From the NCBI RefSeq assembly GCF_031954525.1, contig NZ_CP134867.1, positions 4,931,956 through 4,995,955 on the forward strand: a stretch of 64,000 nt of DNA. Reading direction: 5' to 3'. The translations under genes were made by a program, and so were the position numbers. Below are positions 55,932 to 64,000 of the stretch, piece by piece. Each line of letters begins with the position of its first letter. Position 1 is the first letter of the stretch. Below the pieces are notes generated by a model that saw only the letters and a list, made by a program, of their open reading frames with translations, was not told where the DNA came from and ran no database searches. The stretch is from Dyella sp. BiH032 (GTDB taxonomy: Bacteria > Pseudomonadota > Gammaproteobacteria > Xanthomonadales > Rhodanobacteraceae).

Positions 55932-58274
55932 TCAGTCCTTCGGCGCCTTCAACTCGTATTCCTTCGGCGGCACCGCACCCATCAGGTTGCGCACGAAGTA
56001 GTCCCAGCGCTTGCGCGTCATGTACAGGCTGGCCGAACCGTAACCGTGGTGCGCGTTGGGGATCAGCAGCAGGTCGAAATCCTTGTTCGCCTTGATCAGC
56101 GCGTCCACCACCAGCAGCGTCTGGTACGGCGGTACGTTGTCGTCCATGGTGCCGTGCGCCAGCAGCAGATGGCCCTTCAGCTTGTCGGCATAGGCCTGGT
56201 TGGCCTGCTTGTCGTAGTTGCTCTTGCCGTCCTTGTCCTTCACCAGCAGGCCCTGCCACTTCTCCGCCCAGTCGTCTTCATAGTTGCGGTTGTCGTGGTT
56301 GCCGCTCTCGGCGATGCCGACCTTGAAGAAGTCCGGATAGAAGAACATCGCGCCCACCGTGGCGTTGCCGCCGCCGGAATGGCCCCACATGCCCACGCGG
56401 TCCATGTCGATCCACGGATAGCGCTTGCCCAGTTCCTTCAGGCCCGCCACCTGGTCCGGCAGAGTGTTATCGATGATGTTGCCGAAATAGGCATCGTGGA
56501 ACGCCTTGGAGCGCCACGGCGTGCCCATGCCGTCGATGGCGACCACGATGAAGCCCAGCTCGGCCAGCGACTGGTGGTCGGTGCGGCCGACCGTGAAGCT
56601 GCGCGTACCGACCGAACCGGTCTGCGGGCCCGGATAGACGTAATCGACGATCGGGTATTTCTTCTTCGGGTCGAAATGCGTCGGCTTGAACATCACGCCG
56701 TACAGGTCGGTCTTGCCGTCGCGGCCCTTCACGGTGAACGGCTCCGGCGCTTTCCAGCCGGTGGCGAGCAGGCGGCTGATATCGGCCTTGGCGACCTGGG
56801 CGACGGTACGGCCGTCCTCGCTGGAGCGCAGTACGGTGACCGGCGGCGTCGTGGTGGTCGAATAGGCGTCGACGAACAGCTTGCCGTCGGGCGACAGCGT
56901 GATGGTGTGGTCCGAGGCTTCCGGCGTGAGCAGCGTCGGCGTGCCGCCATCGAGGTTCACTTTCCAGAACTGCTGGTAATAGGGATCCACGCCCGGCGTG
57001 CGGCCGACGCCGCGGAACCACACCGTGCGCGTCTTCGGATCCACGCGCAGCACCTGGGTGACGTTGCCTTCGCCGGTGGTGATGGCGCGCTTGAGCTTGC
57101 CGGTCTCCAGGTCGTACAGGTACAGGTTGCCCCAGTTGTTGCGCTCGCTGAACCAGATCGCCTCGTGCGTCTCCGGCAGGTAGCTCCAGTTGACCTTGTC
57201 GTTGCCGCTCTCGTAGTAGGTGGCGACCTTCTCGTCGAACACGGTGCGCACCGCGCCGGTCTTGGCGTCGGCGATGCGGAACCACGACTGCTTGTGATCG
57301 CGCGAGGTGGAGACGAAGGCCAGCGTCTTGCCGTCCGGCGCCCACTGCACGTCGTCCCAGCCACCGTCGCGGCCGCAGCTGATGTCGTCGCACAGGGTGG
57401 AGCGATGCTGGTCGGGCTCCATCTTCAGGCGCAGCACTTTCTTGTCCGGCACGTCGATGATCACGCGCTCGATCATGGTGATGTGTTCGTCGCCCACCAG
57501 CGGGTACTTCCACTTCTCCAGCTTCGGATGGCCGACATTGGTGGTGACCAGGTACATGTCGCCGGTCTTGCGCTGGTCCTGCTGGAAGGTGGCGATCTGC
57601 TTCGAATCCGGCGACCACACCAGGATGGCGTTATCGGTGTGCTTCCAGCCGGCGTTGTCGGTGGCGTAGCCGTAATCCTCGACGCCATCGGTGGTGAGCT
57701 GGGTTTCCTTGCCAGTAGCGACGTCGCGCAGCCAGAGGTTCCAGTGGCGGATGAAGGCCTCGGTCTTCTTGTCCGGCGACAGCACGCCCGGCTCGCTGCC
57801 GGCCTCGCCTTCCTTCGCCTGCGTACCCTTGCCCGGTGCGCACACGCCATCGCCCTTGAGGTCGCAGAGGTAGTGCTTGTCGCGCAGGTTGACGTCGAGG
57901 CTGCCGTCCGCCGCCACGGTGAAGTCGGTGACACCCAGCTTGGCCGCATTCACCGGCTTGCCCGTGGCCTTGCCCAGCGCCGCGGCGAGCTTGGCCTGGT
58001 CGAACGCGGGCTCGGCCTTGCCGGTGGCGGCGTCCATGCGCAGGTAGTGGTCGCCCTGGGCGTCGTGATCGCGGTACCAGAAATGGCCGTCGTCGAGCCA
58101 GGTCACGCTCTGTACGGCGTGGTCCACCAGCGGCGCCGTGCGGTAGCTCATGAAGCGCTCCGCCTTGGCGTAGTCGTCCGCCGTCAGCGTCCTGGTCTGC
58201 GCGGCCACACCGGCCGACAGCGCGCTCAATACCAGCGCGCTCAGCAGGCGCGATCCGTCCGTCTTCGAAACCAT
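55932..58274 (-). CDS. Dipeptidyl peptidase IV (S9B)
   Basis: 780 aa with a signal peptide (LLSALVLSALSAGVAAQ). An N-terminal beta-propeller (~30-520) is followed by the alpha/beta hydrolase domain with nucleophile GHSGGG (Ser633), acid in GTMDDNVP and His in AHHGYGS. EDDWAEKWQG and YPGPQTGSVG also fit S9B. It removes X-Pro dipeptides from N termini in the periplasm and is common in xanthomonads for peptide use. Monocistronic with its own terminator. Confidence 0.92.
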   Translation of the reverse strand: MVSKTDGSRLLSALVLSALSAGVAAQTRTLTADDYAKAERFMSYRTAPLVDHAVQSVTWLDDGHFWYRDHDAQGDHYLRMDAATGKAEPAFDQAKLAAALGKATGKPVNAAKLGVTDFTVAADGSLDVNLRDKHYLCDLKGDGVCAPGKGTQAKEGEAGSEPGVLSPDKKTEAFIRHWNLWLRDVATGKETQLTTDGVEDYGYATDNAGWKHTDNAILVWSPDSKQIATFQQDQRKTGDMYLVTTNVGHPKLEKWKYPLVGDEHITMIERVIIDVPDKKVLRLKMEPDQHRSTLCDDISCGRDGGWDDVQWAPDGKTLAFVSTSRDHKQSWFRIADAKTGAVRTVFDEKVATYYESGNDKVNWSYLPETHEAIWFSERNNWGNLYLYDLETGKLKRAITTGEGNVTQVLRVDPKTRTVWFRGVGRTPGVDPYYQQFWKVNLDGGTPTLLTPEASDHTITLSPDGKLFVDAYSTTTTPPVTVLRSSEDGRTVAQVAKADISRLLATGWKAPEPFTVKGRDGKTDLYGVMFKPTHFDPKKKYPIVDYVYPGPQTGSVGTRSFTVGRTDHQSLAELGFIVVAIDGMGTPWRSKAFHDAYFGNIIDNTLPDQVAGLKELGKRYPWIDMDRVGMWGHSGGGNATVGAMFFYPDFFKVGIAESGNHDNRNYEDDWAEKWQGLLVKDKDGKSNYDKQANQAYADKLKGHLLLAHGTMDDNVPPYQTLLVVDALIKANKDFDLLLIPNAHHGYGSASLYMTRKRWDYFVRNLMGAVPPKEYELKAPKD

Positions 58275-58652
58275 CGTGTGACTCCCCGAGAAAGAAATGG
58301 CGGCAGGCCGGCCGTGGCTGGCCGGATCGTGTGCCCGGCGCTTTCCAAGGTCATGGATCGTAGTCCGGAGGTCATGCTTCGACCCCTGCCAGAAGTCTCC
58401 CTCGGGTTGGGGTGTTCTGGTGTGGGCCGGGGGTGGGTGGCGCGCCGCAGAGGGGTGGGGGCGCGCGGCGGCGTAGGTTGGGGTGCGCTTGCGAACCCCA
58501 ACGGGTGCTAGGGGCCGCCTCGCCCTACCTACTCGTCATGCCGTCGCAGGCCGGACGGAGCGCGTCGCGCAGAGAACGCTCGGAGGGCGGCCCCAAAGGG
58601 GCGAGCGTAGCGAGTCATCCAGTGGCGACATCGCTCGGTTGTCGCCTCATGG
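58275..58652. other. Non-coding stretch upstream of the DPP IV gene
   Basis: 378 bp; contains the unseen DPP IV promoter and GC-rich sequence with no gene, then runs into the structured repeat. A few short frames here look like noise. Confidence 0.5.
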
Positions 58653-59027
58653 CCTGCCTTGTCTCGCCCCTCGCGGGGCGAGGGTTTCGCTCTCCTGCCG
58701 GAGAGCGAGTTACTTCTTCTTTGCTTGCCCAAAGAAGAAGTAACCAAGAAGAAAGGGCCCCCTGCGCGGCGCCCTCCGCAGCCTACGCTGCTGCGGGTGC
58801 GTTGAGGGCTGGCCGGGCTTTTCGACAGAGCATCCTGCCCTGATCGAAAAGGCGGGGACGTCCTGTCCCCGCCCGCCTGCGGCGGCCTGATCGTCCAGCC
58901 CTCACCGCCGCGAAGGGAACCCGGAAGATCAAGAGCGTTACGGAGCGTCGCTTCGCTCGCTCTTGTTTTTGCTTGCCGCGGTACCGCACTTCTCCTTCTC
59001 CCCTTCGGGGAGAAGGCGGGATGAGGG
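58653..59027 (-). repeat. Structured interspersed repeat, copy B (inverted)
   Basis: The reverse complement of copy A over ~375 bp, with substitutions. Stems are kept even where bases differ: GTTACTTCTTCTTTG / CAAAGAAGAAGTAAC (58709-58744) is one pair longer than in A, and CTCGCCCC / GGGGCGAG (58663-58682) also gains a pair. The terminal palindrome is at 58994-59016. Lies between the DPP IV gene and the lipoprotein gene. Confidence 0.9.
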
Positions 59028-59113
59028 GCGGGTGCTCGCGAAAACGTGGCTAGAGCGCAAGCAACGCGGGTAGAGGCAGCACGCACGCCACCCATCGCTC
59101 ACCCCATCACCCC

Positions 59114-59674
59114 CTACCCCTTACTCACCTCGAATTCCTGCGTCGACACCGCCTTGCCATCCACCGCGATCACCACCTGATACTTCCCCAGCGGCCACAG
59201 GTTGGGATTGCGTACCTCGAACGTGGTGACAGCTGGTCCAGTGGTGGCGATCGACTGGCTGGTGCTCACGATCTGCCGCGACTGGCCTTCGAGGTAATTC
59301 CAGGTCGCCGTCAACGTAGCACTGTCCGTGACGCCTTCCGTTTCCACCGCGGCGTAGATCGTCTTGTCGGTCGGCGTGAAGCGTGTCTTCGCCTGGGTGA
59401 CACGATGGTCCGCGGCGACTTCGTTGCCGAGGGTGACGGTGGCGACGCGGAAATGCGTATCCGCCGTGGCGGCGGCGGTCGTGGGAGCGGCGGTCGGCGC
59501 GGCCGGCGGATTCCGGGTGGCCGCAGGGGCCGGCGCAGGTGCCGCGGCGGGGGTGCTGGCCGCGGCGGCAGGCGTCTTCGGTGCGGGCGGTGGCTCGTGC
59601 TTGCCGCAGGCGGCCAGGGTAAACACGGCCAGCAGCGCGGCGGTCGTGCTGACGTGGCGGAGGAGGCGTTTCAT
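59114..59674 (-). CDS. Lipoprotein paralogous to the 31.3 kb gene
   Basis: 186 aa from MKRLLRHVS. Lipobox LAAC (Cys ~residue 22), a long Ala/Pro/Thr linker to ~75, and the same beta-rich domain (VATVTLGNEVAADHRVTQAKTRFTPTDKTIYAAVETEG...PNLWPLGKYQVVIAVDGKAVSTQEFEV). Shares VGADxKVTxAxTxFxPxDxIYAAV-type positions with the 31322-31819 protein. Function unknown. Both intact copies sit close to a structured repeat. Confidence 0.75.
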   Translation of the reverse strand: MKRLLRHVSTTAALLAVFTLAACGKHEPPPAPKTPAAAASTPAAAPAPAPAATRNPPAAPTAAPTTAAATADTHFRVATVTLGNEVAADHRVTQAKTRFTPTDKTIYAAVETEGVTDSATLTATWNYLEGQSRQIVSTSQSIATTGPAVTTFEVRNPNLWPLGKYQVVIAVDGKAVSTQEFEVSKG

Positions 59675-59830
59675 GGGCGGTCCCCTTCGAGTCGTGATCC
59701 GTGTCGTTGCGCGACAGCGGGCGGCTGACGCCACTCGCCGAGACTGAGGACGCCGCCATGAGCCCGCGGTCGACGATCGCACGGCGCCACGGTCTTTACG
59801 AACGCTTCGCGCCGCCCGGGGCGCGCTGTC

Positions 59831-60652
59831 TCATTGGCGCGCGCCGCGTGGATTGCCGGGGACGTCCTCGACGCTGCCGCGGAACGGATTGATGTCCAGC
59901 CCGCCACGACGCGTGTACCGAGCGTAGACGCTCAGGCGCTGCGGCGCACAGCGCCGCGTCACATCCATGAAGATGCGCTCCACGCACTGCTCGTGGAATT
60001 CGTTGTGATTGCGGAAGGAAACCAGGTAGCGCAGCAAGCCTTCGCGATCGATGCGCGGCCCCGCGTAGCGGATCTGCACGCTGCCCCAGTCCGGCTGCCC
60101 AGTGACCGGGCAATTGGAGCGCAGGAGATCGGAGACCAGCGTTTCCTCCACCGCATCGTCTGTGTCGGCGCAGAGGTAATCGGCCTTCGGCGGGCCATAG
60201 TCGTCGATGGCCACATCGAGCGTATCGATCGATGCGCCGTCGAGATCGGCGATGGCATGCACTTTCGCGCTGGGTTCGCTCAAGTGCACTTCCACCGTTG
60301 CGCCAGCGGCGGCGGAGAGATCGCGGCGCAGCGTCACGGCGAGCGCTTCGACGCTGGCGAGGCGTTCCTGCGCGAAGCCATTGAGGTACAGCTTGAACGA
60401 CTTCGACTCGATGATGTTGGGCGAAGTGGCCGGCACGCGGAATTCCGCCAGCGCCACGCGCGGTTTGCCGCGTTCGTCCAGCCACGAGAGTTCGTAGGCG
60501 TTCCAGATGTCCACGCCGTGGAACGGCAGCGGCAGGCTCACGCCGATCTCGTCGCGCTTGGCCTGGCGGGGGATGGGGAACAACAGGCCGGGATCGTAGC
60601 GATCGGCATAGACGGTGGTCTTGCCGAGGGGGGAATGTTCGGGAGTGCTCAT
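59831..60652 (-). CDS. queF: NADPH-dependent preQ0 (7-cyano-7-deazaguanine) reductase
   Basis: 273 aa, the long (E. coli-type) QueF with two T-fold halves. The QueF signature [12 protein letters not shown], catalytic Cys in [13 protein letters not shown], and [18 protein letters not shown] are present. Makes preQ1 for queuosine in tRNA. Adjacent genes are unrelated; the 156 bp after its stop (59675-59830) hold no gene. Confidence 0.96.
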   Translation of the reverse strand: MSTPEHSPLGKTTVYADRYDPGLLFPIPRQAKRDEIGVSLPLPFHGVDIWNAYELSWLDERGKPRVALAEFRVPATSPNIIESKSFKLYLNGFAQERLASVEALAVTLRRDLSAAAGATVEVHLSEPSAKVHAIADLDGASIDTLDVAIDDYGPPKADYLCADTDDAVEETLVSDLLRSNCPVTGQPDWGSVQIRYAGPRIDREGLLRYLVSFRNHNEFHEQCVERIFMDVTRRCAPQRLSVYARYTRRGGLDINPFRGSVEDVPGNPRGARQ

Positions 60653-60753
60653 CGCCGCATTTTACCGCGCCCCGGCGGCAGAACCGCCGCCGGGGCCGGT
60701 GGAACGGAAGAGGCGGCCAGGCCTGCTCCCGTCCGGCTGCAGCCAGCGCGCCG

Positions 60754-61746
<993 letters not shown>

Positions 61747-61808
61747 GGCGGGAGCTCCGTAGCTGGGGAGGGGCGAGTGGACAGTCCGCACATCCTGCGC
61801 CCGCGCGG

Positions 61809-61827
61809 TTGATCGATAAATGATCAA
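61809..61827. promoter_or_regulatory. Operator between aldo/keto reductase and LysR genes
   Basis: TTGATCGATAAATGATCAA: arms TTGATC and GATCAA with 7 bp between, in the 128-bp divergent gap. Fits a LysR T-N11-A-type site. Confidence 0.65.
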
Positions 61828-61874
61828 TAATCGCCAGGTCTGTTTCAAAAACGCCAACAATGAGGACCGACGCC

Positions 61875-62792
61875 ATGGATCAGCTGCAAGCCATGCGCGT
61901 GTTCACGCGCATCGTCGAGCTGGGCAGTTTCACCCGCGCCGCCGACGACCTGAACCTGCCGCGCGCCACGCTCACCCACACCATCAAGCGGCTGGAGACG
62001 CGGCTGGGCGCGCACCTGCTGCAGCGGACCACGCGCAGCGTGCGGCCGACCCGCGACGGCGAGATCTATTACGGCCACTGCGTACGGCTGCTGGCCGACG
62101 TGGACGAAGTGGAATCCAACTTCCGCGCGGCGGCTGAGCAGCCGCAAGGGCGCCTGCGCGTGGACATGCCCGGTTCGGTAGCGCGCCACATGGTCGTGCC
62201 GGCGCTGCCGGCCTTTCTTGCGCGCTATCCGCGCATCGAACTGGACCTGAGCACCACCGACCGCTTCATCGACCTGGTGCAGGAGGGTGTCGATTGCGTG
62301 CTGCGCTCGGGCACGCTGGCCGATTCCACCCTGGTGGCCAGGCGCGTGGCCTTGCTGCCGCAGATCACCGTGGCCAGCGCGGACTACGTGAAGAAGCACG
62401 GCATGCCGAAGTCCCTGGCCGATCTCTCGCAAGGCCACTTCGCAGTGAACTGGATTTCGCCCAACTCCTGGCGCCCGACGCCGCTGGAGTTCCTGGTCGG
62501 GCGCAAACTGCACGAGGTGGACATGCCTTCGCGGGTCACGGCCAACGGATCAGACGCCTACCTGGCATGCTGCGAAGCCGGCCTCGGCATTGCGCAGTTC
62601 CCGAGCTATCGCATCGAGGCGGCTCTCGCCAGCGGCCGGCTCAAGGAGTTGCTGCCGCAATTCCCCTCGCCTCCGCTACCGGTGCACGTGGTGTACCGCC
62701 GGCAGGGCGTACTGCCGGCGCGGCTGCGCGTCTTCATCGACTGGCTGGCCGAGATCATTGCCCCGCTCAGCGAAGGAGCGCCTCCGCGCTAG
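61875..62792 (+). CDS. LysR-family transcriptional regulator
   Basis: 305 aa from [14 protein letters not shown] (61875). HTH at residues ~1-60 ([40 protein letters not shown]) and an effector domain with [54 protein letters not shown], the AaeR/DmlR-like (CrgA) subgroup. Divergent from the aldo/keto reductase gene. Confidence 0.93.
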   Translation: MDQLQAMRVFTRIVELGSFTRAADDLNLPRATLTHTIKRLETRLGAHLLQRTTRSVRPTRDGEIYYGHCVRLLADVDEVESNFRAAAEQPQGRLRVDMPGSVARHMVVPALPAFLARYPRIELDLSTTDRFIDLVQEGVDCVLRSGTLADSTLVARRVALLPQITVASADYVKKHGMPKSLADLSQGHFAVNWISPNSWRPTPLEFLVGRKLHEVDMPSRVTANGSDAYLACCEAGLGIAQFPSYRIEAALASGRLKELLPQFPSPPLPVHVVYRRQGVLPARLRVFIDWLAEIIAPLSEGAPPR

Positions 62793-62797
62793 CCATC

Positions 62798-63190
62798 TCA
62801 GCCGTGCAGCGGCGGCACGTGCGTCGGCGTGCCATTGGAATCCAGCGCCACCATCACGAAACGTCCGGTGGTGCAGACGCGGCGGTCGCCGGTGAGCGGA
62901 TCTTCCGCTGTCATCTCCACCTCCACGTGCATCGAGCTGCTGCCCACCTTCACGATGCGCGCGAGCAGTTCCACCAATTGCCCCTTGCGCACCGGCACGC
63001 GGAAGTTGACCTCCTCCGAACGCGCCGTGACCACCGTGCGCCGAGCATGGCGCGACGCCACGATGAAAGCCGCCTTATCCATCCACGCCAGCGCCTGACC
63101 GCCGAACAGGGTGCCAAGGTGGTTCGTATGGTCCGGGAAGACCATTTCCAGCAGCGTGGCTTCGGGCAGGGGTGCGGCGTTGTTCGTCAT
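62798..63190 (-). CDS. Acyl-CoA thioesterase (YciA-like hotdog)
   Basis: 130 aa from MTNNAAPLPEATLLEMVFPDHTNHLGTLFGGQALAWMDKAAFIVASRHA, with the hotdog HLGTLFGG and Asp in MDKAAF. VVTARSEEVNFRVPVRKGQLVELLARI follows. It hydrolyses acyl-CoA esters in the cytoplasm. Converges on the LysR gene with a 5-bp gap and is divergent from the SMR genes. Confidence 0.88.
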   Translation of the reverse strand: MTNNAAPLPEATLLEMVFPDHTNHLGTLFGGQALAWMDKAAFIVASRHARRTVVTARSEEVNFRVPVRKGQLVELLARIVKVGSSSMHVEVEMTAEDPLTGDRRVCTTGRFVMVALDSNGTPTHVPPLHG

Positions 63191-63244
63191 GGCGTGACCG
63201 GGCGATGGGATTAGGATGGACGGGACGGCCTGAAGGAGGAACGG

Positions 63245-63601
63245 ATGCGCTACTGGCTCTTCATGGCGGCGGCTATTCTGACGGAAGTCGCCGGCACCTT
63301 GGCGATGAAATACGGCTCGCACCACGATACCCGCGCCCTCGGCCTGGGCGTGATGTACGCGATGCTGGTGCTCTCCTATACCTCGCTGGCGCTGGCGGTG
63401 CGCAAGATCCCTCTCGCCGTCGCCTACGGCGCGTGGGAAAGCCTGGGCCTGGTACTGATCACGCTGTGCAGCGCCTGGCTGTTCGACGAAGCGCTGAGCG
63501 TGGCCAAGCTGATCGCCATCGCCGTGATCATCGTGGGCATCGTGCTGCTGGAACAGGGCACTGAAGAAGCGCCGGCGAAGGAGGCACGCGATGCTGCCTG
63601 A
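63245..63601 (+). CDS. mdtJ: SMR-family transporter MdtJ-like
   Basis: 118 aa, four TM helices: WLFMAAAILTEVAGTLAMK with the conserved Glu14, LGVMYAMLVLSYTSLALAV, VAYGAWESLGLVLITLCSAWLF and LIAIAVIIVGIVLLEQG. KIPLAVAYGAWESLG matches the MdtJ subunit of the spermidine exporter. GGAGGA precedes the ATG. Overlaps the next SMR gene by 11 bp. Confidence 0.88.
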   Translation: MRYWLFMAAAILTEVAGTLAMKYGSHHDTRALGLGVMYAMLVLSYTSLALAVRKIPLAVAYGAWESLGLVLITLCSAWLFDEALSVAKLIAIAVIIVGIVLLEQGTEEAPAKEARDAA

Positions 63602-63923
63602 GTTCGCGCCCATCCATCTGCTCTACCTGGCGATCGCCATCGCGCTGGAGATCGCCGCGAACGTGCTGATGAAGCAATCGCACGGCTTCGCACGCAAGGC
63701 GCCCGCAGTGGCGGCCATCGCCTGCGCGCTGGCGGCGTTCACGGCGCTGAGCTACGCGGTAGAGGGAATCCAGCTGTCGGTGGCCTACGGCGTGTGGGGT
63801 GGCGTGGGCCTGATCGCCACCGCGGTGCTAGGCATCGCGATGTTCGGCGAACGGCTGCGCGTCAAGGGTTGGCTGGGACTGGCGCTGATCATGGGCGGCG
63901 TGATCCTGCTGAAATTCGCCTGA
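63591..63923 (+). CDS. mdtI: SMR-family transporter MdtI-like
   Basis: 110 aa, four TM helices: LLYLAIAIALEIAANVLMK with the conserved Glu, AAIACALAAFTALSYAV, VAYGVWGGVGLIATAVLGIAMFGE and LGLALIMGGVILLKFA. HGFARKAPAV and QLSVAYGVWGGVG mark MdtI. With MdtJ it makes a heterodimeric proton antiporter that exports spermidine. Starts inside mdtJ, so the pair is coupled. Confidence 0.88.
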   Translation: MLPEFAPIHLLYLAIAIALEIAANVLMKQSHGFARKAPAVAAIACALAAFTALSYAVEGIQLSVAYGVWGGVGLIATAVLGIAMFGERLRVKGWLGLALIMGGVILLKFA

Positions 63924-64000
63924 GGTTCGCGCGGCTTCGCACGCAAGCCGCTCGCAACTTCCCGTTGCGCGCGGCGCCGCACTCACACACCGAAATACGC

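Overview
The window is GC-rich bacterial DNA that reads as a gammaproteobacterium of the Xanthomonadales, most likely Rhodanobacteraceae-like (Luteibacter, Dyella, Rhodanobacter type). This is inferred from gene families (mdtABC, monomeric isocitrate dehydrogenase, S9B dipeptidyl peptidase IV, a lipoprotein M49-type peptidase, BlaI/M56 pair, TtcA, ZapE, QueF, MdtJI), high GC and dispersed GGGGAGAG palindromes. No rRNA, tRNA, CRISPR array or complete insertion sequence was recognised.

Layout. 0-2 kb: 3' end of a large assembly-line (NRPS/PKS) protein ending in an unusual thioesterase-cytochrome P450 fusion. 2-11 kb: ttcA, small housekeeping genes, an M49-type peptidase lipoprotein, a translationally coupled hydrolase-ABC exporter operon, and an XRE regulator/membrane protein pair with two operator palindromes. 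11-17 kb: a chaperone-usher fimbrial operon (pilin, chaperone, usher, two-domain tip subunit) plus a convergent minor pilin with a CRP/Clp-type site upstream. 17-29 kb: ferredoxin-NADP reductase, a YadGH-type ABC transporter, rluF, an ArsR regulator with a cupin/DUF2867 protein, a DUF2167 membrane protein, another ArsR, a LysR/oxidoreductase divergent pair, monomeric IDH and a secreted cupin.

29.5-32.6 kb is accessory: an AT-richer patch with a secreted glycosidase-like gene and an orphan LacI-type palindrome, bounded by a decayed copy and an intact copy of one lipoprotein gene, followed by a LysM gene and a 375-bp highly structured repeat. 32.7-40.6 kb is the mdtABC efflux operon. 41-45 kb holds cytochrome c5, acpH, an alpha/beta hydrolase, zapE, a GH25 lysozyme-like gene and a small exported protein.

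45.3-49.6 kb: class Ia ribonucleotide reductase nrdA-(KTSC-like small gene)-nrdB, preceded by a sigma70-like promoter with NrdR- and DnaA-like sites and a cobalamin riboswitch. This implies that B12 switches the cell away from the B12-independent enzyme. 49.7-51.8 kb: DUF2076 protein, SPFH lipoprotein and a small membrane protein. 52.1-55.7 kb: a BlaI repressor with twin operators, an M56 (BlaR1-like) membrane protease without a visible penicillin-binding domain, and a companion exported protein carrying a copy of the protease's C-terminal domain; this is the best candidate for a poorly described system. 55.9-64 kb: dipeptidyl peptidase IV, a second inverted copy of the structured repeat, a paralogous lipoprotein, queF, a LysR/aldo-keto reductase pair, an acyl-CoA thioesterase and the MdtJI spermidine-exporter pair.
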